A stretch of 64,000 nt of DNA, taken from an uncultured Bacteroidales bacterium (GTDB taxonomy: Bacteria; Bacteroidota; Bacteroidia; Bacteroidales; UBA932). Made by a program: the position numbers and the translations under genes. The notes under the pieces are model-generated. The model was not told the origin of the DNA. It ran no database searches and saw only the letters and a program-made list of their open reading frames with translations. The stretch is from the NCBI GenBank assembly GCA_944323345.1, contig CALUSC010000002.1, positions 89,545 to 153,544 of the forward strand, read 5' to 3'. Below, piece by piece: positions 43,600-53,545 of this stretch. Positions within the stretch are counted from its first letter, which is position 1. Each line of letters starts with the position of its first letter.

Positions 43600-44196
43600 T
43601 CATAAACTCAGACCTTCAAACGATCGTGAAAACTCGTACGGCACGAGATAGCCCTCGAGCGTCACGTCATTCGAATTGAATGTCGGAGAAACAGACACCA
43701 CCACCCTGTTGGTTCCGGGGTTTACAGTAAGAGATACAGTGGCGTTCACCCCGTTTCCGGTCACATTCATGGAGAAACGCATCCTGCCTTTCCGGTCATA
43801 GGATTTTTTCACATTCGAAGCCCGTCCTTCGACAGTGATACCGCCTACTCCGTTCGGACCGCTGTGAAAAGAGCTTGGCGAAATCTGGATTACGGCCCGG
43901 TCCCCTTTCATGGACACGAAATTCACGGTGGAATTTACCTGTACTCTCGTACCGTATTTGAACGTTACTGCATAAGCCTCTACAACGAACAGCGAATCGT
44001 TCAGGGCTTTCTGCGCCTGCAGCCATGAAAGGGTGTCCGTCACCGACTGCACTTCCCTATCTTCAGAGCTGCGTGAATTGAATTCCGCCATATCTGCTTT
44101 CCATCTTTCTATTCTTTCTTCCAGGGTCTCTCTGTCCTGGGCTGACCCTGCCACCCACACTGACGTGAATATCAGCAAAATCAAAAACTTTTTCAT
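43600..44196 (-). CDS. DUF4251 family secreted protein
   Basis: A 198-residue secreted protein (cleavage near AGSAQD). A charged helix (about 25-60) is followed by beta strands: RVQVNSTVNFVSMKGDRAVI, GVGGITVEGRASNVKKSYDR and VSLTVNPGTNRVVVSVSPTF, the core of DUF4251. Bacteroidetes-specific, function unknown. It heads the three-gene envelope set and is divergent from purC. Confidence 0.82.
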   Translation of the reverse strand: MKKFLILLIFTSVWVAGSAQDRETLEERIERWKADMAEFNSRSSEDREVQSVTDTLSWLQAQKALNDSLFVVEAYAVTFKYGTRVQVNSTVNFVSMKGDRAVIQISPSSFHSGPNGVGGITVEGRASNVKKSYDRKGRMRFSMNVTGNGVNATVSLTVNPGTNRVVVSVSPTFNSNDVTLEGYLVPYEFSRSFEGLSL

Positions 44197-44304
44197 ACCT
44201 TTATCACATTAGCTTCAAATCAGGAAAATGGAATAATTCCAAATTCCGGGGCCATACCAAGCAAGTGACGTGCCAAAACACTTTTCATCGCAAAAACGTC
44301 AGGG

Positions 44305-44334
44305 TAATCCACAACTGCAGTCAAGTTATCCACA
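44305..44334 (+). promoter_or_regulatory. Two DnaA-box-like 9-mers upstream of purC
   Basis: TTATCCACA (44326-44334) is a perfect DnaA box and TAATCCACA (44305-44313) differs by one base; same orientation, starts 21 bases apart, in a 215-base gap between divergent genes with an AT-rich side. One perfect 9-mer is expected in 64 kb about half the time by chance. Confidence 0.4.
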
Positions 44335-44411
44335 AAACGCATATATTTACCTGAAAGGCTGCCAAACGTTTCATATTTTTATCTAAATTCGCGTAAATTA
44401 TAAAGACAGAA

Positions 44412-45359
44412 ATGGAAGCTATCACAAAGACTGATTTTTCTTTTCCCGGACAGGTAAGCAAATATGTGGGCAAAGTCAGGGATGTATATGATATAAACAA
44501 TGAATATCTGGTAATGATCGTCACCGACAGGATATCGGCATTCGATGTAGTACTTCCCGAAGGCATTCCTTATAAAGGACAGGTTCTTAACCAGATAGCA
44601 TCCAGATTCCTCGATGCTACCACAGATATTCTGCCCAACTGGAAAATAGCCGAGGCTGATCCTATGGTCACCGTCGGCCACAAGTGCGAACCTTTCAAGG
44701 TCGAAATGGTCATAAGAGGCTATCTTTCAGGACATGCGTGGAGGGAATACAAGGCCGGCAAACGCACTATATGCGGCGTCAACATGCCTGACGGCATGGT
44801 CGAGAACCAGAAATTCCCGGAACCTATAATCACACCTACCACAAAGGCTGCAGAGGGACATGACGAGGATATTTCCAAAGAAGATATAATCGCATCCGGA
44901 CTTGTGTCCCGCGAGGATTATGAACAGCTGGAAAAATACACCAGGGCGATATTCCGCAGAGGGACTGAAATGGCTGCCGAAATGGGACTGATACTGGTGG
45001 ACACCAAATATGAATTCGGAAAGAAAAACGGAAAGATTTACCTGATGGACGAAATACATACACCGGATTCATCCAGGTATTTCTACGCCGAGGGATACGA
45101 AGAAAGGCTGGCACGCGGAGAAAGACAGAAGCAGCTTTCAAAGGAATTTGTCCGTGAATGGCTTATGACCAACGGATTCCAGGGGAAAGAAGGTCAGAAA
45201 GTCCCTGAAATGACACCTGAAATCGTAAACGGCATTACTGCCAGATATATAGAACTTTACGAGAATATCACCGGCGAAAAATTCGTGAAGGCGGACAGTT
45301 CGCAGAATGTCCTCGAACGTATCAGGAACAATGTCCTGAACTGCCTGTCCTCACTCTAA
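44412..45359 (+). CDS. purC: SAICAR synthetase (phosphoribosylaminoimidazolesuccinocarboxamide synthase)
   Basis: A 315-residue enzyme of purine synthesis that joins CAIR and aspartate with ATP. Signatures: [10 protein letters not shown] with the phosphate-binding loop, [20 protein letters not shown], then [20 protein letters not shown] and [13 protein letters not shown], with [12 protein letters not shown] poor -7 match (TAAATTCG, 44384-44391) precedes the start. The next gene starts nine bases after its stop, so it probably shares the transcript. Confidence 0.95.
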   Translation: MEAITKTDFSFPGQVSKYVGKVRDVYDINNEYLVMIVTDRISAFDVVLPEGIPYKGQVLNQIASRFLDATTDILPNWKIAEADPMVTVGHKCEPFKVEMVIRGYLSGHAWREYKAGKRTICGVNMPDGMVENQKFPEPIITPTTKAAEGHDEDISKEDIIASGLVSREDYEQLEKYTRAIFRRGTEMAAEMGLILVDTKYEFGKKNGKIYLMDEIHTPDSSRYFYAEGYEERLARGERQKQLSKEFVREWLMTNGFQGKEGQKVPEMTPEIVNGITARYIELYENITGEKFVKADSSQNVLERIRNNVLNCLSSL

Positions 45360-45368
45360 ATTTCATAT

Positions 45369-46256
45369 ATGAAACTGAAAAACATAACAGCTTCTCTGAT
45401 GACGGCGGCACTGCTGCTGCCATTGTCATCATGTCTGAAAGACAAGCTGCATGATTCCACCCATCCGGAGACAGGCCTGGTAACCGTCACTGCCGACTGG
45501 AGCATACTCGGCGAGGACGCGGACGTGCCGGAAAGATGGACTGTATGCATCGGAGAAGACTATGTCGAGGAAGAAACCGGCAGCATACATGTTCCGGACT
45601 GCTTTTTCGAGCCGGGCGTCTATCGGATTGTCGCATATAATACGACTGAAAACATATCGGTTACAGACACCGTCGCATCTGTACTGCCAGTTGCCGGAAG
45701 CCGGCAGGATGCCGGGACTTTTGTCAGCGGACAGGCCGGACAGTTTTTCACATACGTCCGGGACACTACAGTTATGGCAGACTGTGACTACAGCATTACC
45801 GCGACATTCATGCAGCAGACCAGAGAACTGCGTCTGATAATCGGAGTTGAAGGCGACACTGCAGACAAGGTATCCGGAATCAGCGGATATATTTCAGGAG
45901 TGGCCGGGACTCTGGATTTCAAGAACGAGATCTGCGGAGCGCCGTCCAGCGTGGAGATGGACTTCACCAGGATCGAAGAAGGGGACAATGCAGGAAAATG
46001 GGCGGCTTCCGTCTGGCTGCTCGGCATTGCCGGCGACGAACAGACGCTGAAAGGCAACATTCTGTTCGAAGGAGAAAACCCGGCTCCGATGCCATTTACA
46101 GGAGATCTGACAGATGATCTGGCAGATTTCAATACGGAAAAGACGGTTCCGGCCATATTGACCACCACCATAAGCGATACGCCTGTCGAAGGAGATGTGG
46201 AGGCGGATCTCGGTGACTGGGATGTGGCCGACGGTGGAAATGTGGACGCCAACTGA
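45369..46256 (+). CDS. DUF5119-like lipoprotein, probable fimbrial accessory
   Basis: A 295-residue lipoprotein (lipobox LPLSSC). The opening after the cysteine, LKDKLHDSTHPETGLVTVTA followed by DWS, and later VPERWTVCIG and FFEPGVYRIVAYNTTENISV, resemble DUF5119 proteins as I know them; these accompany fimbrillin-like genes, as here. They may anchor or initiate fimbriae like Mfa2/FimB, but I cannot show that. A glutamate/aspartate-rich tail (VEADLGDWDVADGG) ends the protein. Directly follows purC. Confidence 0.68.
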   Translation: MKLKNITASLMTAALLLPLSSCLKDKLHDSTHPETGLVTVTADWSILGEDADVPERWTVCIGEDYVEEETGSIHVPDCFFEPGVYRIVAYNTTENISVTDTVASVLPVAGSRQDAGTFVSGQAGQFFTYVRDTTVMADCDYSITATFMQQTRELRLIIGVEGDTADKVSGISGYISGVAGTLDFKNEICGAPSSVEMDFTRIEEGDNAGKWAASVWLLGIAGDEQTLKGNILFEGENPAPMPFTGDLTDDLADFNTEKTVPAILTTTISDTPVEGDVEADLGDWDVADGGNVDAN

Positions 46257-46293
46257 CATTTGGCTTGTAATTAAACCATTAAATTAAAATAAC

Positions 46294-47241
46294 ATGAAAA
46301 ATTCGACCTTAGCTATTTCGTTGTTGACTACAATGGCTATTTTTTCAGCCTGCACAAAAGACGAATTGAAATCAGCGCCTGACGGCCCTGTAGCTCTGAA
46401 AGTGAACAGCAGTATCCTGACACGCGCCGCAGACACCAAATGGGACGCCAATGACAAGATCGGCGTTACCGGAACAAGCGGTGAAACCGATTACACAAAC
46501 GTAGGCTTCGTCACTGCGGCAGGTGACGGGACTTTCAGTGTAATCAATGAAAGCGAGACCATATATTTCCAGAAAGCAGATGAAGAAGTGACTTTCACCG
46601 CATACTATCCTTATGATGAGGAACTCGACGGTAATGTAATCGAAAATGTGGACACATGGGAGCAGGCGAACCAGAAGACATTCGACTTCCTCTGGGCACA
46701 GGCCAAAGCCAGCAAGGCACTTCCTGTCGCCACTTTCAGTTTCGACCACAAGATGACCAAACTCGTGCTCACTGTCAAGGCCGGGGACGGAGTCAGCTTC
46801 GATGAAGTGAAAAACGCCAAACTCTCCCTGGGAGGCTTCAACCATATCGGTTCATTCAACATTTCCGACGGTACCACCCAGACTCAGAACAATGCTGCAG
46901 AATACGTTTTCGCAGGCAACACCACTGCCGAATACAATGCCCCATATACGGAAAACCAGGCCGAAAGCTCACGCTCGTATACACTTATAGTATTCCCTCA
47001 GGGCTTCCAGTCAAAACTTCCGTTCAAGGCTGAAATCACAGGAATGCAGACATTCGATGCTGAACTGGACTTTACTTCAGCAAACCAGAATGCCGGCGAC
47101 GGCACACCTGCCAACTCATGGATCAAAGGACGCCAGTATAACATCAGCATCACGCTGAACAAGACCAGCCTCAGTATCGAAGGCTGCACCATCAATGCCT
47201 GGACCGAGGCTACTGACGACCGGGAAGTAGAAGCATACTGA
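46294..47241 (+). CDS. Fimbrillin-like lipoprotein 1
   Basis: A 315-residue lipoprotein (lipobox IFSAC). The arginine in LTRAADTKWD is the type of site cleaved by gingipain-like proteases when fimbrillins mature. Then come WDANDKIGVTG, TYNVGF-like strands, AYYPYDEEL, and FSFDHKMTKLVLTVKAGDGV, the hallmarks of fimbrillin-like (Fimbrillin_like/FimA superfamily) proteins. C-terminal strands TYNISITLNK-type close the domain. Likely a pilus subunit or surface adhesin. Paralog of the next gene. Confidence 0.85.
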   Translation: MKNSTLAISLLTTMAIFSACTKDELKSAPDGPVALKVNSSILTRAADTKWDANDKIGVTGTSGETDYTNVGFVTAAGDGTFSVINESETIYFQKADEEVTFTAYYPYDEELDGNVIENVDTWEQANQKTFDFLWAQAKASKALPVATFSFDHKMTKLVLTVKAGDGVSFDEVKNAKLSLGGFNHIGSFNISDGTTQTQNNAAEYVFAGNTTAEYNAPYTENQAESSRSYTLIVFPQGFQSKLPFKAEITGMQTFDAELDFTSANQNAGDGTPANSWIKGRQYNISITLNKTSLSIEGCTINAWTEATDDREVEAY

Positions 47242-47330
47242 TCATAATAGTCAGTATATAAATTCTGCCTTTTCATCTTGTCCGGCCGGGGCGATGAGCA
47301 TCGGCCGGACAACAATAAAAACCGAAGAAT

Positions 47331-48245
47331 ATGGAAATCCGTACATACTTACTCCTTGCAGCAACTGCGGCTCTGACAGCCTGCAGCATGAACGATATTG
47401 CTGTAGAAAATGTCCCCGTAACGGCACAAGTCTCGGCTGGCATAAGCACCCGTGCTGCCGGTACATCATGGGATAAAGGAGATGCTATCGGCATTTCCAC
47501 CGAAGCCGGGACACAGACCAGCTATACCAACATGAGGTATGTGACAGCCGGCACCGGAACTTTTTCATACGAAGGAGAAGGAAATAACGGCATCCTCTTC
47601 AAAATCAAGAATGAGACCGTGGCATTCAATGCATATTATCCGTACGACGGCCATGACGGGGAACTCCCTGAAGCCATTGAGGAAAATACGGGGGACCAGA
47701 CCAGGCAGGCGGAATATGACTTCCTGTTCGCCGACGGGGCTACGGCAGGACTCGACAGTCCTGATCTGAGATTCGAAGGCGGGGCATGTTTCGACCACAT
47801 GATGAGCAGGCTCGTACTGAATATCACGGCAGATCCATCCACAGGAATATCTTCCGACGACCTGCGGAACGGAAATTACATGATTTCCGGCATTCGTCAC
47901 TGGGGCTTTTTCGACCCGGCTACAGGCACGGCGTCTGCCGATCAGACCAGACAGCCGGACAACATGTGGAGAATCAGCGCCACTCCTGCAGGCAACGGCA
48001 GTATCCGCACATATACGCTGATACTGTTCCCTCAGAACGCAAGCCTGACTTTCCATGCCGAAATCGGAGGTAAAGAATACAGCTGCGATTTCCAGCTGAA
48101 ACTGGAGCCGTCCGTTTCCTATACATACGGAATAACATTGAAATCAGATTCCTCTGCCGGTACACCCGGCAATTCCAGAAGATTCTCCCGGACAAACGCG
48201 GCAACGGAAGCCGCAGGTTCACTTGAGGCTGTCCAGCCTTTCTGA
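47331..48245 (+). CDS. Fimbrillin-like lipoprotein 2
   Basis: A 304-residue paralog of the preceding gene: lipobox ALTAC, STRAAGTSWDKGDAIGIST, then AFNAYYPYDGHDGELPEAIE and FDHMMSRLVLNITADPS. Its 3' end (27 bases) overlaps the end of the alpha-2-macroglobulin gene on the other strand. Both fimbrillins lack a C-terminal polymerisation motif I can point to, so it is unclear which, if either, is a shaft subunit. Confidence 0.83.
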   Translation: MEIRTYLLLAATAALTACSMNDIAVENVPVTAQVSAGISTRAAGTSWDKGDAIGISTEAGTQTSYTNMRYVTAGTGTFSYEGEGNNGILFKIKNETVAFNAYYPYDGHDGELPEAIEENTGDQTRQAEYDFLFADGATAGLDSPDLRFEGGACFDHMMSRLVLNITADPSTGISSDDLRNGNYMISGIRHWGFFDPATGTASADQTRQPDNMWRISATPAGNGSIRTYTLILFPQNASLTFHAEIGGKEYSCDFQLKLEPSVSYTYGITLKSDSSAGTPGNSRRFSRTNAATEAAGSLEAVQPF

Positions 48246-51200
48246 GACAAGTTCAGGCATATAATCTCCGTTGGCACGATAGTGCGGCGCATACAGGCAC
48301 ACGACTTCTGTCACCGGATTCGAAAATTCTCCGGACTGAGTCACTATCAGTGTTTCCGATACGACAGTCGTCTCTTCCGGCAATACTTCCATATACCATA
48401 TACTCCTGTCGGACTTCACTTCACGGTAAGAATAACCGATTCTGGTAAAGTAAATGCCCGACAGCTGTTTCTCCGGCCTCAATGAAGCATATCTCGGGGC
48501 GGTCAGCCGTACAAAACTCCTGTTCCCGGCGCTCCACAATTCATGAACAGCCAGAATCCTGTCTCCGACATTCAGGGTATCTCCATCTGAGAGTTCCCTG
48601 TATCCGGCATATCCGGAATTTTCGGCATCAGCCACATCATCTTCCACCAGATATCTGGTTTTCACGGAAATATCATTGCCGGAAGCCTTGATTCCGGCAA
48701 AAGGTTTCCGATACTTTTGGGTCAATACCAGGATCTTTGCGGAAAGCAGGTCGGAAGAGCCGTGCATGACGGCATCGAGAGCAAGCAGATAAGCCGGATC
48801 CTCTCCCCAGGACTGTGTTTCTTTCTGTATCATAATCCACAGCCTTATACCGTCTGCGATTCTGCCGGAATACGCATCCCCTGCATATTTACTGTACCCG
48901 TCCATCAGCCTGCACAAGACTGAATGCGCGTAGAGTTCGTTTTCGAGCAAGCCTCTGAACGGCATGACAGCATTAGGGTAATACTTTCCTCCGGAACGAT
49001 GGTCTGCAGCATATTCCTTCAGGGAATCCATATACCTGGAGAGAGATGACGACAACTTTCCGTTTATTCTGATGCCGGCAGTTGCGGCAAAGGCATTTTC
49101 CTCCGCAGTCAGTAAATTCAGCACGGTAACGGCACGGCGGGCCTTGTACAATACATGGCCGGAAGGGTAAGACTTTTCCTTTCCGTGAAGATATTGCCTG
49201 GCCTGTCTGGCGAAAAGTCTTGCGGTCTTGCCGTCCCTGTCCGCCGGAAGAGGTATCCCGGCATAAAGGGACCTTACATACAGGTACTGGCCGAGATTTA
49301 TATCGCAGGCAGGAATGGAATGCCTTTCCGCAGAAAAATAATATCCGTCAAGGTATCCGACAGCCCTGCGCGCAGCAGCCAGAATACTGTCATCTGCAAT
49401 GCCTTCCTTCTCCATTACAGATATGTATTCCAGAACGACTGCAGTCACCAGAGGTGAAGATTCTGCACCTTTCAGCCACGCGAATCCTCCCCCTGAATTC
49501 TGGTATGACAGTACCTCCTTTACCATACTGTCATAGCCGGTACATATTCCTGACTCCCCTGCAAGCCTGTGCGCCAGACAGGAGGCAAGACAGGCCGAAA
49601 CAACTGAAATCACATCCGGCGACTTCTGTTCCACACTGGCCGGTATCGCGTCACGGAGCATCTCCGATATGGAAATCTCTTCGGACACTGCCCCGTAGCC
49701 GGAAACATTCACGAATTCCTCCCTCAGCTTCATGTAAAGAGAGTCTGCAGACATTCCTGGAATAAGGAGACCTGAATGCGATTCGTACAATGTCTGTTCC
49801 GGGGCCGAGACAGGAACGGTCACGAATACTCCGTCCGAAACGTCGTCCGAAGTCCTGTAAACGATTTTTATTCCGAGCGTATCGATATCGTCCGGGACGC
49901 TTATTCCGAATCCGGTCTGCACCGCATCTCCGGCAGTCACCGATTCAGGCCTGTTCATGACCAGAATCGGAGCAGACGAGCGGTAGTCTCCCCCGTCGTA
50001 AAGAGACACCGACAGTGTCCCTTCGACATCGGCCCCGGATACATTCGACAAAGCTACCTGCATGTCATACTCGTCTCCGCCATACAGATAAGCCGGCTGC
50101 ATGACAGAAACTGTCACAGGAAGCGAAACAGTCATTTTCTGCCGGAGAGCGTTATTGTTCATCGACCTGTCATGTGCGAAAAGCGACACATAATAAGAAG
50201 AAAGCTTGTCTCCTGCAGTGAAACCGAATGAGATCACACCGTTTTCATCCGAACGGAGGAAGGGGTAAAACGCCAGTACGTCAGCGAAATTTTCCCTTAC
50301 CTGAACATCGGCAAAAGCGCTGCCGGAAGACTTTGCCACGGCTGAATTCCGCACTGCGTCCGTTGCGGCGCTGACGTTTTCCGCCGCAGCCATCCTGAAC
50401 ACCGGAGAAGTTCCTGCCAGCTGGAACGGCAGCATCCCGTCAGAGCCGAATCTGAATGACGGGGAATGGCCGCGCCCCGTAATACCGCCGTTACAGTAAG
50501 ATCCTGAAACATAAGGTATCCTGACATACGGGACGACTCTCTCCCAGATATTGGGACTGACAGCCTCTGTCGTGACATCGAATACCGAAACGGCGCATTC
50601 CACCCCTGGCAAAGTACGGATTTCATAAGAACAGATATTGCCAGGCAGTGCCTTGTCCGTGAAACGGGAGAAGGCAAGAGGAAGAAACATGTCTCCCGCA
50701 GGCCGCCTGAAATCATGGCTGAAGGAATAGTATTTCCCGTTTCTGAAATATATGACACCCAGCCGGACCACATCCGGGTATGAATCCTTGTACTCATAAT
50801 CAAGAGTCTTCAGAGAGCCTCTCTCCCCGGCCTTTCCGGCAAGATACACCTTCCCTGACTCCAGACATTCTCCTTTTTCACCGAACAGCTGGACGACTGC
50901 CCATACAGGCCCGGCAGAAGCCCCGAACTGCAGCCTTATGTCGTCCGACGGCAATACTTTGAAAAAGTTCTCGAATGATGTTTCAAGACTTCCGTCACCG
51001 TCATCCGACTTTACCAGATCATAGACGCACGTTTTTTCCCTGCCGGACTCCGATACCGATGCCTTTAAACGATAAGTACCTGACGGCCATGAAGAAAGAT
51101 CCAGCCATATTTTCTGTCCGGACACAGTTTCCCCCGAAGTCAGCAGACTGTCCCGATGGTACAACCGATAAATGACTTTTCTTCCGGGCAAAGATTCGTA

Positions 51201-53534
51201 ACCGGCATTCATGACATTGAAAGAAGCCACGATGAAACTCCCGTTGACAGCTTTCAGACCGTACACTCCGGCAGAATCCGTTTCAGCATTCCGGTCCCAG
51301 CCTTCAGGATTCATTATCATGGCCTCTGCCTCGTTTTCTATCTCGGCCTCCAGATAAAAGCCGTCTATAATGATACTTTCGTCGAACTCGTATGTCTCAC
51401 CTGTGGCATCCACGACCTTGACGGCAATATTATGATAGAAATAATCGCCGGCCTTCCCGTCGCCGGCAATGAAACCGAACTCGAAATATCCGTCGGCAGC
51501 CACCTCCAGCCGGCCTTCGCTCTGGAGTTCATTCCATATCGATACTCTGTAGGTCACATCCGCAGCAGCGAGCGACCTGCCGTCATGACTTTCCAGTCTT
51601 CCCCTGACTTTTACGGTATCGCCCGGAAAATATATGTCATCCTGAGGCTCGAATCTGACAGTAAATGTAGGAAGTACGAACTCGTCCACTGTCACTGCCG
51701 TACTCGCCAGAGTGCTGCCTCCGTATCTGACACACAGCGTAAACCATCCGTTCATATCCGTTTCAGGGATACGGAAACTGCCTGAAACGGAGCCGAAATC
51801 ATTCACTGTCAGAGTATCGGCAGCGACTGTCTTTCTCGATGAATTTATGAGTTCGGCTACAACAGGTCCGGCGCCGGTCCATACCTTATACATTGTTCCG
51901 GACAGCCCGGCACTGCTGTCCGGCAATTTTTCATATAGTATTGCCTTGAAATTCAGTGTATCTCCCGGATTATAAGCTGCCCTGTCAGTGATAAGTGCAC
52001 AAGACGGCACATCCGGCTGAAGTGCGGCTTCCGGGTATGGTTCTCCCTTGAAAATATAGTCAGTCCCGGTCTGTCTGACAATCCCGTTTTCATCAGTATG
52101 GCTGCACATGATCCTGTATGTGCCATTTTCCTCCGGAAATACTGCATCGAGAAGAGTAAACCCGTCAAACGCCACATTTTCCAGACGCGTGACGAGGCTG
52201 TCCCTGTAATAAATGTCCACATCGGCTTTATCCACCGGTTTTCCGCTCAGAAAATCAGCAAGATAAACGGCAAGTCCCCTGTCCTGCCACTGCCATGCCA
52301 TCGAAACGGTATATCTCTCATAAGCAAAGGATGTCTCCGTTTCTCCGCTGCTGCAGCATATGATATACTTCCCGTCATCCATTACAGGAAGTACAAGATC
52401 CAGAGTGTCAGGAATATAATAGCTTTTCAAAGGAGAATCCAGGAACTTTTCGTACACCACGGTGCTGTCTGCATCCAGAATCCTGACATCCACATTTCCG
52501 AGATTCTGCAATTCTATCCGCAACGTATCCGTATTTTTTATGACTCCGGCGCGGATTCCCTTAAAATCCAACATCTTCGCAAGCTCGGAAGGATATGTGC
52601 ATGCTTCGGTCAGAGAATACTCTTCTTTCATTTTCCTTCTGGACTTCCCGAAATTCGCGCACTCCTGTCTCAAGGCAAGATAATCGTCAGAAGAAGCATC
52701 GGGAGATGACTTCAGAGCCTCGAATTTCATTCTGACAAGTTCCTGCAGTGCATAAAATTTCATGCCTTTGTCATGGTATTTCGCAGCATACGCTTCCAGG
52801 GCATCTTGCCGCTTCCCGGTACTGTCGCGCGGAATGCCGTCCACCCGGACAAATTCCATGAACGCGGCCTCCGGATACCTGTCACCGATACACTCTTCAA
52901 GCAAGGCTGCCGCCCTGATTCCGGTTCCGGAGCTGTCACGCCCGGTATAAGGGACCGAATAACTGTTTCGCATGAACGCAGACCACAACAGATATTCATA
53001 ATCGCTTCCGATATTGCCGGCTATAACCTCCGGAATCCGTCCGTTCCCGGCAAACCTGTCCTGTGTATAGAACTGGTCATTTTTCTCACGGCGCAGCTCT
53101 TCAGACGCAGCAATATCGTCAATATCGGGGCGTTCCATATTCAATGGCCATACTTCTGCCAAATTCCAGGTCACTACGGGAGAACCGAAACCTGTTACCC
53201 TGCTTTCGAGCATGGCAACCGTATCCTGTACATTTTTCCAGTTGTACGACCTCACGGCTCCGGGATATCTTCTGACTGCATCATAGAAATCCCACGGCAG
53301 ACGGCGGTCTTCGGCCTTGCCGATTATCCGGGCCAGAATCTTTTCCTGACTCTGAGGCAGGTCCTTCTCGACTGCCTCGGCATATTCTTTCCAGTCTTTG
53401 ACAAGTACATGCCCGTCGGCATCGCGTTTTACTGTCTTTGCCGAAACTGCCGCTGCGGACGACAGCAGGATAGCGGCAGTCATCGCCATGAACACGGCGA
53501 CTGACTGCAGAAAATTTTTCCGGATAACAGCCAT
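48219..53534 (-). CDS. Alpha-2-macroglobulin-like secreted protein
   Basis: A 1771-residue secreted protein (signal near AAAVSAKT). Order: an N-terminal region (to about 330), an MG domain series with NPGDTLNFKAILYEKLPDSS and VRYGGSTLASTAVTVDEFVL, FRFEPQDDIYFPGDTVKVRG, the A2M stretch YPFLRSDENGVISFGFTAGD followed by the helical thiol-ester domain (about 1250-1560, with EVLSYQNSGGGFAWLKG). The GCGEQ thioester is absent: the corresponding place reads PASVEQKSPDV. Such thioester-less members are typical in Bacteroidetes and probably trap or cross-link proteases less directly, or act structurally. It starts 11 bases after folC, on the same strand, possibly as one transcript. Confidence 0.88.
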   Translation of the reverse strand: MAVIRKNFLQSVAVFMAMTAAILLSSAAAVSAKTVKRDADGHVLVKDWKEYAEAVEKDLPQSQEKILARIIGKAEDRRLPWDFYDAVRRYPGAVRSYNWKNVQDTVAMLESRVTGFGSPVVTWNLAEVWPLNMERPDIDDIAASEELRREKNDQFYTQDRFAGNGRIPEVIAGNIGSDYEYLLWSAFMRNSYSVPYTGRDSSGTGIRAAALLEECIGDRYPEAAFMEFVRVDGIPRDSTGKRQDALEAYAAKYHDKGMKFYALQELVRMKFEALKSSPDASSDDYLALRQECANFGKSRRKMKEEYSLTEACTYPSELAKMLDFKGIRAGVIKNTDTLRIELQNLGNVDVRILDADSTVVYEKFLDSPLKSYYIPDTLDLVLPVMDDGKYIICCSSGETETSFAYERYTVSMAWQWQDRGLAVYLADFLSGKPVDKADVDIYYRDSLVTRLENVAFDGFTLLDAVFPEENGTYRIMCSHTDENGIVRQTGTDYIFKGEPYPEAALQPDVPSCALITDRAAYNPGDTLNFKAILYEKLPDSSAGLSGTMYKVWTGAGPVVAELINSSRKTVAADTLTVNDFGSVSGSFRIPETDMNGWFTLCVRYGGSTLASTAVTVDEFVLPTFTVRFEPQDDIYFPGDTVKVRGRLESHDGRSLAAADVTYRVSIWNELQSEGRLEVAADGYFEFGFIAGDGKAGDYFYHNIAVKVVDATGETYEFDESIIIDGFYLEAEIENEAEAMIMNPEGWDRNAETDSAGVYGLKAVNGSFIVASFNVMNAGYESLPGRKVIYRLYHRDSLLTSGETVSGQKIWLDLSSWPSGTYRLKASVSESGREKTCVYDLVKSDDGDGSLETSFENFFKVLPSDDIRLQFGASAGPVWAVVQLFGEKGECLESGKVYLAGKAGERGSLKTLDYEYKDSYPDVVRLGVIYFRNGKYYSFSHDFRRPAGDMFLPLAFSRFTDKALPGNICSYEIRTLPGVECAVSVFDVTTEAVSPNIWERVVPYVRIPYVSGSYCNGGITGRGHSPSFRFGSDGMLPFQLAGTSPVFRMAAAENVSAATDAVRNSAVAKSSGSAFADVQVRENFADVLAFYPFLRSDENGVISFGFTAGDKLSSYYVSLFAHDRSMNNNALRQKMTVSLPVTVSVMQPAYLYGGDEYDMQVALSNVSGADVEGTLSVSLYDGGDYRSSAPILVMNRPESVTAGDAVQTGFGISVPDDIDTLGIKIVYRTSDDVSDGVFVTVPVSAPEQTLYESHSGLLIPGMSADSLYMKLREEFVNVSGYGAVSEEISISEMLRDAIPASVEQKSPDVISVVSACLASCLAHRLAGESGICTGYDSMVKEVLSYQNSGGGFAWLKGAESSPLVTAVVLEYISVMEKEGIADDSILAAARRAVGYLDGYYFSAERHSIPACDINLGQYLYVRSLYAGIPLPADRDGKTARLFARQARQYLHGKEKSYPSGHVLYKARRAVTVLNLLTAEENAFAATAGIRINGKLSSSLSRYMDSLKEYAADHRSGGKYYPNAVMPFRGLLENELYAHSVLCRLMDGYSKYAGDAYSGRIADGIRLWIMIQKETQSWGEDPAYLLALDAVMHGSSDLLSAKILVLTQKYRKPFAGIKASGNDISVKTRYLVEDDVADAENSGYAGYRELSDGDTLNVGDRILAVHELWSAGNRSFVRLTAPRYASLRPEKQLSGIYFTRIGYSYREVKSDRSIWYMEVLPEETTVVSETLIVTQSGEFSNPVTEVVCLYAPHYRANGDYMPELVSERLDSLK

Positions 53535-53545
53535 ATCAAATCATT

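Noticed and set aside
44305-44334. Calling the DnaA boxes an origin of replication
   Set aside because: Only two boxes, no dnaA or dnaN gene near and no strand-wide change in gene direction; kept as a finding only.
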